From positions 31,636,368 through 31,700,367 of the forward strand of contig NC_089276.1 of assembly GCF_963678975.1 (NCBI RefSeq): a DNA stretch of 64,000 bases, given 5' to 3'. This document shows positions 33,063 to 43,841 of the stretch, in pieces. The translations under genes were made by a program, and so were the position numbers. Source of the stretch: Dysidea avara (taxonomy: Eukaryota > Porifera > Demospongiae > Dictyoceratida > Dysideidae). How positions within the stretch are numbered: position 1 is the stretch's first letter; every line of letters begins with the position of its first letter. The notes under the pieces were generated by a model. It was not told the DNA's origin. It saw nothing but the letters and a program-made list of their open reading frames with translations, and made no database searches.

Positions 33063-34128
33063 GGGAGATTAGCAAGACAATAGCAAAATGCCATTCAAAT
33101 CAGAAGTGGATTTCTCCTTTGTTTACTGAGTGCACACAATGTGTTCTTTTTGATGGAGAAAAATCTGATCTCATTTAAGTAATATCTGAAGTACCATATG
33201 CAAGTAACTGTACATGTGTCCGTTAATCAATGTTTTTTTTGGGGCTGTTGGGGGTGGGGGGGGGGGGGGGGGAGTCCCTTCTAAAATCTCAGACTCCTCC
33301 CCCCCCCCCCCTTAATAACAACTGCACTATATATATGTTTAACTTATACATGTTTGTTCTAAAGACCTGAATGTGAAATGGATAATATGATTGACGATTA
33401 TTGACAGTAAAATTTGGCAGTATATGCAAAAACCATATCAGTATGAAATTGCAGAATATAATTAGCTAAGTCATTATAATAATATCCAACAGTCAGTTTC
33501 AACATATTGTAGATTCCTTGTTTCCTGTCACCCACCCACATGGCAATTTTAGAGCCGCATGCAAATTTATTATTGCATTTGATAGTCATGTGATCTAAAT
33601 ATTAATACTTATGATACTGGCAGGAGTTCATGTCATTGTGATGAAGACTAAGTTATTGGGTAGGTGGACTCTGATGTGAGTTTCTGATGTTATTTAGTGC
33701 ATGGCATCCGGCCTAATACTAGCAGTGAATCTCTTCAGGTAGCCATTGGTATAAACTTGAGATGTGCATAAACACGAGTCCCATTCTCTGCCATTCTCAA
33801 TCTGTTATTAATGTGTGAAACATTCAGAAAATTTGTTCTGTTGAAGTCGATGGTACAGAGTCAGGCTAGTAAGTACAGTGCTAGTGAACATATGTCACCA
33901 CAAGCATGGCAAACCCAGCAACCCTTTATGTAATTGCCTTTCTGGATGCTCAGGAATAAACACTGCAACACTTCAAATCTAATCTTCTATGGGTTTGATT
34001 CTTAGTAAAATCTTTCAAATTACAACAATCTTTCAATTACAACTATCTAGTTCTCCTGAATTTAAGAGGAAATAAGCAATTTGGAGTTTTTGGGCTCCCT
34101 TTAATATCCTTGATATTAAATAATAGCA
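33063..34128. other. G-run/C-run hairpin and unrecognised sequence
   Basis: A G run (33257-33272) and a C run (33299-33310) face each other across GAGTCCC...GACTCC at about 33240-33312, a strong hairpin. The rest, including a 63-codon ORF at 33398-33589, is unrecognised. Confidence 0.4.
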
Positions 34129-34378
34129 AGAGTTCATAATAGTTGTATGGTGGAGAGTGTCTAACTTGAATGCATTCACCAAACATCCTGCGTAAAGTAA
34201 CAGCTCAGCCTTATTTCAGAACAAAAGCTTTGCCTTCGTCAACACTAATCAACACCAATCAACAGTTTTCTATCCCCAGTGAAGGTGTTGATTTGATAAA
34301 AGGTGAACTTTACCCAGGGTGTTTGTACAGGCCATACTGAGAGTTAGACACTCTCCCCCATACAACATTATGAACTCT
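34129..34378. mobile_element. MITE inside a reverse-transcriptase remnant
   Basis: Ends AAGAGTTCATAATAGTTGTA and the complement ending GAACTCTT, similarity about 38 bp. ATAATAG occurs just outside both ends, an imprecise 7-8 bp duplication. It abuts the remnant at 34379. Confidence 0.65.
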
Positions 34379-35240
34379 TGATAATAGATTCCGCCCACAT
34401 GGCAATCTTGGTATCACAGAGAGCAGAAGGTTCAGGTAAGCCAAGACCACCCCAGTGAGTGGGGAGAGAGAAAAGCTTATGCATCGAATCAGATGGAAGT
34501 GAGCAGCCAGTTACAGTTGGAATAAAAACCTGGCAAATAACATTGTCTGGTGGCTGTAGGCAAGAGGAGATACCAGGTACAATGCGACAAATATGAACAA
34601 TCACCGACTTCAAAGTCCATAAGTGAAAGCACTGTAGGCAGCATGAGGTTGAGTCTCAGCAATCTTAAATAACCATTTCACATCATCAGACCAGACTTGA
34701 ACCATCTTAGAGACAGAATTCTGGATGTAAGAAGTGGTACCAATTGCAGCCCCAAGGTAGGGGCGTCCTTCACTAGTCACATTGACCCCAGAACCGGAAA
34801 ACAATTGTTTGGCATCAGGAAGAAGGTTCCCCTTAGTAAATAGCCAGGTCTTCAGAGCGTTAACAAGATAACCAAAAGAAGGACCTACACAGCAAAGATG
34901 CTGCCACCACTGGTACAAACTGCCAAGCTTACCACAGGCACATGTATCACTAACATGCTATATTTGTTCAACATTCGTTGGTAACTGCTTCAGAAGTGGA
35001 ATTGGCTGTACCTTCCCTAGACATTAAGACATCTGTTCACCTGAGATAAATAGGCAAGCGGGAGAGTGGTAAAAGTTGATAAGGAGTGTGGAGAAGGGTA
35101 GGCAAAGCTGACAGATGTTGTGAAGGGCCACAATATGATTTAAGGAGTTAAAAGCATTGCTTCCATCAACTAATAAAATGGCATCACAGTCATTATGAGC
35201 AAAGAGAGAATGAACTGAGTGGACCACATCAGGAACCACG
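34379..35240 (-). mobile_element. reverse-transcriptase remnant, clade unresolved
   Basis: Three open pieces on the - strand in the expected order: DAILLVDGSNAFNSLNHIVA (first catalytic Asp block) at 35239-35024, a middle piece (WWQHLCCVGPSFGYLVNALK, EGRPYLGAAIG, SQPHAAYSAF-like) at 34918-34610, and a C-terminal piece (ICRIVPGISSCLQPPDNVIC, THWGGLGLPEPS) at 34613-34368. The block carrying the catalytic DD pair is missing. LVD.SNAFNSLN and GGLGLP proteins are frequent in cnidarian and sponge genomes. I take it as a LINE-type relic. Confidence 0.7.
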
Positions 35241-35409
35241 CAAGTCGAAATATAGAGTAATTCACCTAGCTAATATCAGACGGGTCACCCTGGACAGTTA
35301 CACGATTATAGAGACTGATGGGTTACAATATTTAAATACTTTATCTGTATTGATATCCAGGGTAGTGCTGGGTCTTTTCAGCTGTGTGCAGGGCAACTAG
35401 CTGATGTTG

Positions 35410-35560
35410 ATTGATCGATTGATTGATTTATATATATTTAACCTCCAAGCAATCGGCTACAGCTGTTCTTTCTTGCCTGGAGGGACACAGTACAATACAT
35501 AGATAATACACACAAAACTAAACAAAAACAGAGTATAACCGATACAAAAACAAACAACTT
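35410..35560 (-). mobile_element. LINE 3' end with (AATC)n tail
   Basis: On the - strand: TGTGTCCCTCCAGGCAAG, then CCGATTGCTTGGAGGTTAAA, then a run of AATC units at about 35411-35427. The layout is that of the other LINE tails in the window. Confidence 0.5.
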
Positions 35561-35564
35561 ACAG

Positions 35565-35700
<136 letters not shown>

Positions 35701-35810
35701 TGCATATAGTTAAAATCATATTAATGTTATCAAAGGAGTGAGTCACAATCACAGTGCTGCTTAAGGACATCCACGTATATACTCATAAAATGGAGAATTA
35801 ATACAGTCAT

Positions 35811-36005
35811 TTACAGATGATGGCAATGTATTCCATCATTGAATGGTTTTATAATGAAAAAAACATTGAGTAAAGCATAAGCGGAACATAGGTATGTTTG
35901 CAAATATACTGGTGTCCTTGTAGAAATAGTTCCACCAAAAACAATTGGTGGTTTAAGTAGAATACTTTTAACTTGGTGGTACTGCATGGTGTTGAGACTG
36001 CCATG
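35811..36005 (-). mobile_element. LINE C-terminal remnant
   Basis: On the - strand an open frame with HQVKSILLKPPIVFGGTIST and ALLNVFFIIKPFNDGIHC resembles the post-RT end of a LINE protein. Together with 35410-35560 it would be one LINE interrupted by the microsatellite. Low sequence quality. Confidence 0.45.
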
Positions 36006-36007
36006 TA

Positions 36008-36085
36008 CAGTTTTCTCGGATTCATAAGCCAATTGTAGCTAACACCAGCTTCATGTAACACCAGTTTCAGTCATTTCATGTAATT
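36008..36085 (+). pseudogene. relic of the SEFIR gene first segment
   Basis: ACAGTTTTCTCGGATTCATAAGCCAA matches the start of copy 3 (codons for QFSRIHKP) with one change and is followed by AACACCAG and CAGTCATTTCATG from the next codons of the gene, with gaps. No SEFIR or Death part follows. It is too short to rank as a gene copy. Confidence 0.5.
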
Positions 36086-36126
36086 TCATTTAATGTAACA
36101 AGTAACACCAGCTGTTGTCCACTGTG

Positions 36127-36375
36127 TCATGATAGATTGTTCCATTCTTTAATAGTTCTGTAAAAATAATTCATTTGGTATTTGGTGGTGATGGCTGCTG
36201 GCAGTATGAGTCTGAGTGGGTGGTATTGTCTTGTGCTGGTGGATTGTGGCAGAAAGTAATGTCCACTGTGTCCTGTGGGCCAAATGAAATGTATATTCAC
36301 GCGCTCTATGGTGCAGCTGCAGGCGGTGACGGGAAACAAGGAATAAAAATTAGATCTAACAGGATGTGAAATCAT
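36127..36375 (-). mobile_element. LINE C-terminal fragment
   Basis: 82 codons reading HYFLPQSTSTRQYHPLRL ... YFYRTIKEWNNLS. The closing W-N-x-L segment and the preceding pattern match the end of the LINE at 18048 (YFLPTQYPTRQLHQHRFI). Confidence 0.65.
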
Positions 36376-37309
36376 AATAATTATAGCTATACTAATAAAG
36401 TGACATCGTTTCCTGTGACAGCGTTGAAACCGGGTCGGGTCGGGTCGGGTCGGGTCTATGGAACGCCGTTTGTAACAAAAATATACCTGACTCCAGCTAC
36501 CTTATTATCGCCGATGATAAAACACCATCCTTATTATCGCCGATAATAACACTTATTATCGCCGATACTAAGACCTCGCCTTATTATCGCCGATAATAAC
36601 ACTTATTATCGCCGATAATAAGACCTCACCTTATTATCGCCGATGATAAGACCACAGCTTTATTATCGCCGATGATAAGACTACAGCTTATTGTCGCCGA
36701 TGATAAGGACTCTAACTTATTATCGCCGATAATAAGACAGCGCTTATTTTCCTAGGATATAATTAAGACAGCGCTTAAATTATGTCCTCGGGCGCGTATA
36801 TAGATCTATTAGCTTTTATTATTAATAATAATGTTAGCTAGCTAAGTCATGGCTGCTTCAGTGAATCATGGAATCATCAGTGACCAGCTGCAGTATGGAG
36901 TTGAACAAGGTCGTAGGCAGACACCAGCTGATCTAATCAAAAATAATTATTTCGAGGGGCAAATTTTTCGAGGTTGAGCATTGTTGCTAAAAATTTTCGC
37001 GGATTTGCAAACACTCCCAAAATGTATTAGCTAGATTATATGGAGGTCTAGAATAAACTTCTCGCTGATAACTACCCCCATGCAAAACCGCGAAAACTAC
37101 TGATTTTCCCCTCAAAGTATTTGGTACAATACCTAATACATGCATCATATGCAACTATCCAAATCATCAATCTTTATTAACAGATCATGTTATAAATGGT
37201 AGCTACATAACACACATGCAAAAATCATTAAAGTAATATACACAGCGTCCTGGCTACAACTGGTGTACTGACAGTCAACAAGCATTCATGTCCCAAGCAC
37301 AGTTATCGA

Positions 37310-38238
37310 TCAGCTAAAACTGATGGCATTGAACTCTTTCTCAAACTCAAGATAGCTGAGATAGGTTGAAGGCAGTTCCAATTCACACCCACATGTATGG
37401 GCAGTAGGTCGCCAGGCGAATCCTGATAAGCTGTTAAAGCCAACAGTTATATGTTCACCAATCAACACTAAACTCCCTGTGGTATACCTCAAGAAACACC
37501 TAGCCTCTTCATTCTTCATGTTCCCAACATAAAGCTCTAAATAGCCAAAAACAGTTGCTTGGGTAGAATTCTCCTCAATGGGTTCATCTAGTATAGCCAA
37601 AACCTTTTCTGGAGTCGCACTAAGTGAATNNNNNNNNNNNNNNNNNNNNNNNNNNNNNNNNNNNNNNNNNNNNNNNNNNNNNNNNNNNNNNNNNNNNNNN
37701 NNNNNNNNNNNNNNNNNNNNNNNNNNNNNNNNNNNNNNNNNNNNNNNNNNNNNNNNNNNNNNNNNNNNNNNNNNNNNNNNNNNNNNNNNNNNNNNNNNNN
37801 NNNNNNNNNNNNNNNNNNNNNNNNNNNNNTAGAAGGGACTCCACAGCCAATGCTTACCATTTGCATGCAGACATGGAATAAGCAGGTTTGATCCTTAAAA
37901 AAAGTGGAAATAAGCAAATGCAGAAAACATATCATGACACACTCCACCATAGTCTATTGCCTGCTCATTTGCAAATTGAATTTTGAGAGGAAACTCTTCA
38001 AACACTTTATCTTTGCTCAAAAGTTCCATGGTATCTCGAAACACTTCTTTTCATCATATCACATAAGCAGTCAGAATTGGAGGTGTCACTGGACAAATTT
38101 GGTTCACAAACTCCAAACTTTTGTCTTCCGCTACAACATACAAAGCTATATAGTAACATTTTGTAAATTAATACCATATCACATACCTCTCTCAATAATT
38201 TTTCTGTCTTCTGGGAAGAGTTCAATGCCATTTTAGCT
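37310..38238 (-). pseudogene. HECT-type E3 ubiquitin ligase domain gene, interrupted
   Basis: Read on the - strand. The first visible exon (to 38187) encodes GIELFPEDRKIIER. A 56-bp GT-AG intron follows (38186-38131). The frame then continues AEDKSLEFVNQICPVTPPIL into the HECT N-lobe (VFRDTMELLSK, FPLKIQFANEQAIDYGGVCH). After the 200-bp assembly gap comes the C-lobe: TPEKVLAILDEP, CFLRYTTGSLVL and AHTCGCELELPSTYLSY with the catalytic Cys, stop at 37310-37312. HECT enzymes carry ubiquitin as a thioester before passing it to a target. At least two stops near 38060 and one near 37895 break the N-lobe, unless unseen introns remove them. It sits between the long inverted repeats, so it is transposon cargo. 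Similar HECT sequence is in element 2. Confidence 0.75.
37630..37829. other. assembly gap (200 N)
   Basis: Exactly 200 undetermined bases inside the HECT region; its true length is unknown. The missing part should hold the middle of the HECT N-lobe. Confidence 1.
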
Positions 38239-39189
38239 GATGATGACTATGCTTGGGACATGAATGCTCTTTGACTGTCAGTACACCAGTTGTCAAGTCA
38301 TTAGGTCTAAGTCCCTGAAATTAGGTTAGGTAATCCTAAGGCTGCAGCACATGTTGCTGTCAGACCTTCAGTGCTGGTCACTGTAAAGTGCTAATAATAA
38401 TAAATAAAAATAATAATAAACATTGATGATTTTGGATAGTTGCATATGATGCATGTGTTAGGTATTGTACCAAATACTTTGAGGGGAAAATCAGTAGTTT
38501 TTGCGGTTTTGCATGGGGGTAGTTATCAGCGAGAAGTTTATTCTAGACCTCCATATAATCTAGCTAATACATTTTGGGAGTGTTTGCAAATCCGTGAAAA
38601 AAGTTTTTAGCAACAATGCTCAACCTCGAAAAATTTGCCCCTCGAAATAATTATTTTTGACTAGATCAGCTGGTGTCTGCCTACGACCTTGTTCAACTCC
38701 ATACTGCAGCTGGTCACTGATGATTCCATGATTCACTGAAGCAGCCATGACTTAGCTAGCTAACATTATTATTAATAATAAAAGCTAATAGATCTATATA
38801 CGCGCCCGAGGACATAATTTAAGCGCTGTCTTAATTATATCCTAGGAAAATAAGCGCTGTCTTATTATCGGCGATAATAAGTTAGAGTCCTTATCATCGG
38901 CGACAATAAGCTGTAGTCTTATCATCGGCGATAATAAAGCTGTGGTCTTATCATCGGCGATAATAAGGTGAGGTCTTATTATCGGCGATAATAAGGCGAG
39001 GTCTTATTATCGGCGATAATAAGGATGGTGTTTTATTATCGGCGATAATAAGGTAGCTGGAGTCAGGTATATTTTTGTTACAAACGGCGTTCCATACGGG
39101 CCAACCGGGTTCTGACCGGGACAAAATGTGATCATCCTGGATGGGATCACGTGCGAAGCAAATTGTTTAGTTGGATTGTACGGAATAGT

Positions 39190-39246
39190 CAGTCTGGCGC
39201 CGCCCGCCCCTTACTTTTTGAGAAGGGGCGGGCGGCGACAGACTAG
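39190..39246. repeat. GC-rich hairpin
   Basis: AGTCTGGCGCCGCCCGCCCC pairs with GGGGCGGGCGGCGACAGACT across a 13-base loop. Strikingly GC-rich in an AT-rich window. It is absent from the related element at 4390-4850, so it is an insertion. Confidence 0.75.
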
Positions 39247-39326
39247 GTACGGATATAAACGCGTCATAGTCAAGTTCTGATGTAGCTCAGCTTCTTTCGT
39301 GAGTCACGCCCACTTATCCGGACGAC

Positions 39327-39370
39327 CATAGATATACTAACCCCAATTACCTGGGGTTTGTATATCTATG
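39327..39370. mobile_element. 44-bp palindromic micro-insertion
   Basis: Ends CATAGATATAC and GTATATCTATG, with inner arms AACCCC/GGGGTT. GGACGAC is duplicated exactly at 39320-39326 and 39371-39377. The related repeat near 4680 has the site once and without the insert, which confirms insertion. Ends match the 31-bp insertion at 13670-13700. Confidence 0.75.
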
Positions 39371-39775
39371 GGACGACTGCCTGCAACCATACGTGCAATC
39401 ACGCCCATTTATCGGTGATATTAAAGTCTACAGGTATGCACTAAACCATGCTCATAGCTGCCTGCTGGCTTATGTGGAGTCATGCTCACTAATCGATTAC
39501 TATTGCACGAGATAAGTCTGGATGGACTGCCCTTGCCTACCACCCCCAGCACAAAGAAAGCATGTGCTGGACAACTGAATAAAAAGGACCAGAAAGCGTA
39601 TCTTGTTTTTGCAAACTTACATGGAATCGTGCCCACTGACTACCATCGTTAAGTATAGACACCCTCGTGCTTAACGCTAGTCGGCGCAAAACGTAGCAGT
39701 TGGCGCACGCCTCACTTTAAATTAATCCGGTCAGGGGTCATCCAGGTCAACAGTAGTGACCCGGTTTCAACGCTG

Positions 39776-39941
39776 ATAGGTGAGAACTTGTCTAGACTAG
39801 TCTGGCGGTGCGAAACAGCTGGCTTTAGCTGGCTGGACCATGTGATCGAATCATCTATTTAAGGTGCAGAGCAGCTGTTCCAAAGTGGCATTAGCTATGA
39901 ACAAATTGAAATAAAGCTCATCAGATTGATTAGACGAGAGA
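39776..39941 (+). promoter_or_regulatory. 5' flank of SEFIR-Death copy 3
   Basis: Keeps scattered identity to the flanks of copies 1 and 2 (GTGATCGAAT, TTTAAGGTG, CCAAAGTGG, AGATTGATTAGAC), more diverged than those two are from each other. Confidence 0.45.
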
Positions 39942-41027
39942 ATGGATTACGTCTCAACTTGCGTTCCTGATGTGGCACAGTTTTCACGGATTCATAAGCC
40001 AAATAAACGCCAACAATCATTTCATGGCTATGATCCATCATCTACTGCGACCAACAACGAGAAGTTACAACACCAGTGTAGCCATAGGGTCTTCATCTTG
40101 CACTTTAATGGTATTGCGGATGTTCGAGGTAGAGCGATTATGAAACTGGCTGTGAAGCTGAGAGAAATGTGTGTTGATGTCACTATTGATCTGTTTGAAT
40201 ATGACACCCCTCCTAAGAATTGGACAGCTTGGTATGAGCAAAAGCTAAGGGAGTCAGATGTTGTCCTCTGTATGATTGATGAAATGTTCTACAACAACCT
40301 GACAAGTGGTAGTCGAGTGGTGGGGTACACTGTATACAACTTGATGAATGACCCAAACACGGATGTCACCTTCAGAGCAGTGTTCCTTGACATGCCAAAG
40401 AACATGGAGTATGTACCACCAGCAATGCAAGGAGGAACATCATATTGCTTATCATCAAGTTGTTTTGGTGTTGAGAGTGAGGAATTTGCTAGTCTCTATG
40501 CATATTTAACTGGTCAAAATCGAATACAGAAACCCAAGCTAGGCCAAATGGTTAAACTTGCTCCAAAAACAGGAAGGTTTGGTCAAAACAAAGTTAATCA
40601 ACATGAGCAACAGATGCAGAGACGTCATGATCATCAATTTAGCTATACACAGTTGACAAATACCGCTTCTTTGCAAGATCCACGAAGTAGTCAAGCTAAC
40701 CTCATATTTAATCTTCTAGGAGATGATACTACACAAGTCGGTGTACTTCCTTCCCATCAGAGAATGCTCATGTCACTGGCAGCAAACATGGTAGCAGAGT
40801 GGGAGGCTTTGGGCAGAATGCTATATGTCAGTGAAGCAGATTTGTATGCTATCAAAAGAGATTACATGTTTTCAGTGCAAGAACAAGCTGTACAGGTGCT
40901 TCGCAAGTGGCTGGACAAGAATGGCTTGAAGGCAACTCTAGGGGTTCTTATTACAGCAATTTATAGTTTAGGACCATCATATTGGAATTTACTGGACATT
41001 GTAAGTAAGTATGCACAAATAAGATAA
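39942..41027 (+). CDS. SEFIR-Death domain protein, copy 3
   Basis: 361 codons, single exon, same layout as copy 2: leader, SEFIR domain (VFILHFNGIADVRG, VDVTIDLFEYD, SDVVLCMIDEMF), Q/H-rich linker (EQQMQRRHDHQFSYTQ), then the Death domain (MVAEWEALGRMLYVSEADLY, EQAVQVLRKWLDKNG). It is the most diverged of the three copies, mainly in the leader (MDYVSTCVPDVAQFSRIHKP) and linker, while SEFIR and Death stay almost unchanged. That pattern suggests both domains are still under constraint. A cytoplasmic adaptor role in IL-17-receptor-like or other Death-domain signalling is inferred from the family. Its 5' neighbour is the nested HECT element and its 3' neighbour the shared downstream module. Confidence 0.88.
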   Translation: MDYVSTCVPDVAQFSRIHKPNKRQQSFHGYDPSSTATNNEKLQHQCSHRVFILHFNGIADVRGRAIMKLAVKLREMCVDVTIDLFEYDTPPKNWTAWYEQKLRESDVVLCMIDEMFYNNLTSGSRVVGYTVYNLMNDPNTDVTFRAVFLDMPKNMEYVPPAMQGGTSYCLSSSCFGVESEEFASLYAYLTGQNRIQKPKLGQMVKLAPKTGRFGQNKVNQHEQQMQRRHDHQFSYTQLTNTASLQDPRSSQANLIFNLLGDDTTQVGVLPSHQRMLMSLAANMVAEWEALGRMLYVSEADLYAIKRDYMFSVQEQAVQVLRKWLDKNGLKATLGVLITAIYSLGPSYWNLLDIVSKYAQIR

Positions 41028-41451
41028 ACATTGCTCTTGTATATTGATTGTAATATTTGTACACATCGTACAGCATTGATGATGATGTAAATTAATTTTC
41101 TTGTTTCTCAATGCAAAATAAATTACAAATGCATATATGCATGGTTGCGTGGATTATGACTCGATAAGCTCCTGTAATAATAGTTCAGCAATAATTTATA
41201 TCAAGATGCACTATCATGTGTCTTGATATAAATTATTGCTGAACCATTATATCAATCCACACAACCATGTATATGCATTTGGATAGTGTGTCATACAACC
41301 AAAAAAGTTGGTGTATCACACTAGTGTGTTATTAACTGCATGGGAGAATAAAAATGCGATTTTCATACATACGTAGATCTATGGTGTCTATGAAGCAAGA
41401 CACTTTTGCTATGCGAGTGCCCTAGTCTACATACCCAAATATGAACATAAT
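41028..41451 (+). repeat. downstream module of SEFIR gene, copy 3, first part
   Basis: Head sequence as behind copies 1 and 2, with a foldback at 41150-41280 (ATAATTTATATCAAGATGCA against its complement). It is broken off at ATGAACATAAT by the insertion at 41452-43337 and resumes at 43338. Confidence 0.65.
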
Positions 41452-42556
41452 CAGGGCCGGAGGAGGGAAAATTGAGTTGGTCAGGCCATTGACTATAATG
41501 TTGAAATTGCTACTATATACATGCCAATGAGAGAGGAGCTGTTGCACAGTGTGCGAAGCACGAGCATTCTAGGGGGGTCTGGGGGCATGCCCCCAGAGGA
41601 AAATTTTGAAAATTAGACACTCAGATATGCAATTTTAGTGATATTTCACTGCTAGCTAGCTATATAAATATGCTCAAGCCTATATCTGTTGTTCTGCAGA
41701 CTTTCTGTACTATCTATAATTGTAGACCTGACATACAGGGGACACAGCATGAAACTTGCTGTATGGTTCATTTACTTAAAGTTCAAGGGAGGTCTGGGGT
41801 GCAACCCCCAGGAGCTGCAGAATTTTTACAATTTAAAATGTCTTAAATTTTAAAATTGATGCTAAATTTTAAAGTAAACTAGCTAGCAACTTGCAACTTT
41901 CCCCCCACATTTCACAGGGAACCCATGCAGCATGGCCCCCTTTAGCTAGGATACAAGTACTATACAGTGAATTCACACAGCTACAATAAAAAGCTACACA
42001 GCTACAAAAATACAGTATACTACTATACTGGTTTGTATTAAGTGAACGGATCATCACGTAAATATACTGGTGGACAGTCACGAGACCAATCAGTATTCGA
42101 AAATGGCACTATGTGGGTGAGACAGAGTTTGCTCAGTATCTCGACAGGACGAGTGGGTAGTTGAAGAGGAGTGATTTCTACTCAACATCTCATCCAGATG
42201 GCCACCATGTAATGTATGGTACCGGTGTACAGCTTCTTGCCGCAGAATGAGTCATCTGGTTTGTCACTGCCAGCCCTTCCGCGCCCAGTAAAAGAAGCCA
42301 AGAGAGACAAGCCAAGGAATGCTAATGATTATTTTATGAAGATTGAATTGTGATATAAGTGTGCTGGTTTAGAATCAAAGAAGGCACCTGCCTTACACGT
42401 GATAAATGCCAACTGTCAGCACACGTGATACTGTACGTAGAACCCACAATCATTTCTGTACAAAACGATACGAATGCAATGCTGTACTGTAAGGTAATTG
42501 GAGTTACTATACGTGTAGTTCTGTGCTTTAGTTAGGCTGAGAAACTAGGTAACTAC

Positions 42557-42587
<31 letters not shown>

Positions 42588-43337
42588 TAGCAAAGCCCAC
42601 CAGGGGCAACACGCTAATGTTCATTACAATTACACACAATACCAATCAGATTGTTCTTAAAAGTGTCAATGTCAGTCTTGTCAATATCAGAGATAGGTAG
42701 TTGGTTCCATTGAATAATTGTTCGTGGTAAGAAAGAGTATTTGTAAACATCGATTCTTGTTGGTAAGTGAAATAGCTTGAGGGAGTGGTTGGAACGAGTA
42801 TATGATACTGGAACTGATAGTGGTATACAACGATCAGGTATGACTATTAACCTTCTCAAAATTTTAAATAGCAAAATAAGTCGAGTCATTGTCCTTCTGT
42901 CTTGGAGACTAGGCCATTCAAGGTATGTCAGCATATCTGTTATACTGTCGTGTTGTTGCTCACTAGATCTGAACCATGGTTTGTTTAGAACAAAACGAGC
43001 AGCCCGATGCTGGATCATTTCAAGTTTGTATATACTTGTATTGTGGTAGGGATCCCAGATGGCTGAACAATACTCAATGGATGGTAGTAATAGTTGTTTG
43101 TATAGGTGGTCTTTAATTTCTATTGGTGCAGTGTGCAAGGTCCTTTTTAGGAAGCCAAGAAGTACTCGTGTCATGCATTTTCAATAACATCTGTAAAACG
43201 TACGTAGCCACATGTAGATGTGATCGTCCAAAGATTGCATGAGAGTAATATAGCTCGAGCTGGTCAACTAGTTGGTTCAACTCCAGATTATTGGTCCGGC
43301 TCAGGCCTGACCAACCGGACCGTTTCCTCCGGCATTG
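41452..43337. mobile_element. hAT-like element with 5-bp TSD, holding a LINE
   Basis: Diverged terminal inverted repeats CAGGGCCGGAGGAGGGAA and TTTCCTCCGGCATTG, similarity continuing to GTTGGTCAGGCC inside. ATAAT is duplicated at 41447-41451 and 43338-43342. The paralogous downstream modules of copies 1 and 2 show the uninterrupted site (GAACACAATTGCTTAC). The left part carries the hairpin GGGGGCATGCCCCC in the same setting as the 32201 family. Confidence 0.75.
42556..43190 (-). mobile_element. LINE 3' half-kilobase, 5'-truncated
   Basis: On the - strand a 186-codon open frame covers the region behind the RT (LYKQLLLPSIEYCSAIWDPY, ITDMLTYLEWPSLQDRRTMT, IIQWNQLPISDIDKTDIDTF). It is followed by a 3' UTR (GTTGCCCCTGGTGGGCTTTG) and a (TAA)n tail at 42556-42586. 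Same family as 27125-27430. Classic 5' truncation. Confidence 0.85.
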
Positions 43338-43800
43338 ATAATTGCTTACAAAAATGAAGGGGTCAGTTATAAAATGTTATGAGTTTCCTGCAGAGAGTTC
43401 TGCTACATACAATTCATGATGTAGAGAATTCAGCTACAAACAAATCACCTTGTACAAAATTTAGCTACAAACAAGTAACTGCAGTAAATTCAGCTACTAA
43501 CATTGCAATTCCTACAGATAACATTTCACCCTATAGAAAATTTGGCTTTGTTCCAAGTTACCCTGTAAAGAGCTCAGCTACATACATAACAGGTCACCCT
43601 GTAGAGAGTCCAGCTACAAAACAAATCACCATGTGGAGAGTTCAGCTACATTACAAGTCTCCCTTGAGCTACACCCTGTAGAGAGGTCAACTACAAACAA
43701 GTCTCCCTAAAACATTACCCAGTAAATATTCAACTGCAAGCAATTCATCTTGTAGACAATTCAACTAGTCACCCTGTGGAGAAGAGAAGGGCCAGGGGTG
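43338..43800 (+). repeat. downstream module of SEFIR gene, copy 3, second part
   Basis: Continues the head (TTGCTTACAAAAATGAAGGG), then decayed minisatellite monomers (GAATTCAGCTACAAACAAAT, GAGAGTTCAGCTACATTACA) to about 43790. The order equals that behind copy 2. Confidence 0.65.
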
Positions 43801-43841
43801 CAAAACCTCACTTGGCCTCCCTTCAGATCTGCCTATGTTCA

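Larger units (their letters stand above)
36457..39096. mobile_element. IS3EU-like element 1 with HECT cargo
   Basis: About 700-bp terminal inverted repeats (36457-37165 and 38425-39096) start TATGGAACGCCGTTTGTAAC. The outer 300 bp of each consists of tandem units around the palindrome TTATTATCGCCGATAATAA. CGGGTC (36451-36456) and CGGGCC (39097-39102) form a 6-bp TSD with one mismatch. The single-copy middle encodes a HECT domain on the - strand and has a LINE-like 3' end with (AAT)n at 38315-38420. The ends resemble those of element 2 (46468-50576). TAY ends and a 6-bp TSD are, as I recall, features of IS3EU transposons; no transposase is left here. Confidence 0.7.
36419..39775. mobile_element. 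outer hAT-like element interrupted by the HECT element
   Basis: Outer inverted ends CAGCGTTGAAACCGGGTC (36419) and GACCCGGTTTCAACGCTG (39758-39775). Its body, 39097-39757, carries the GTGGGCGTGGCT-type repeats seen inverted at 4390-4850. The inner 2640-bp element (36457-39096) was inserted next to its CGGGTC repeats. No exact TSD was found for the outer element. Confidence 0.6.

Noticed and set aside
36425-36456. CGGGTC tandem units resembling a telomere-type repeat
   Set aside because: Only a few units, inside a dispersed element that also occurs at 15575; not terminal and not the animal TTAGGG type.
36457-39096. Long inverted repeats suggesting a Polinton-type element
   Set aside because: Only 2.6 kb, 6-bp TSD, HECT cargo, and no capsid, polymerase or protease sequence; a plain DNA transposon fits better.
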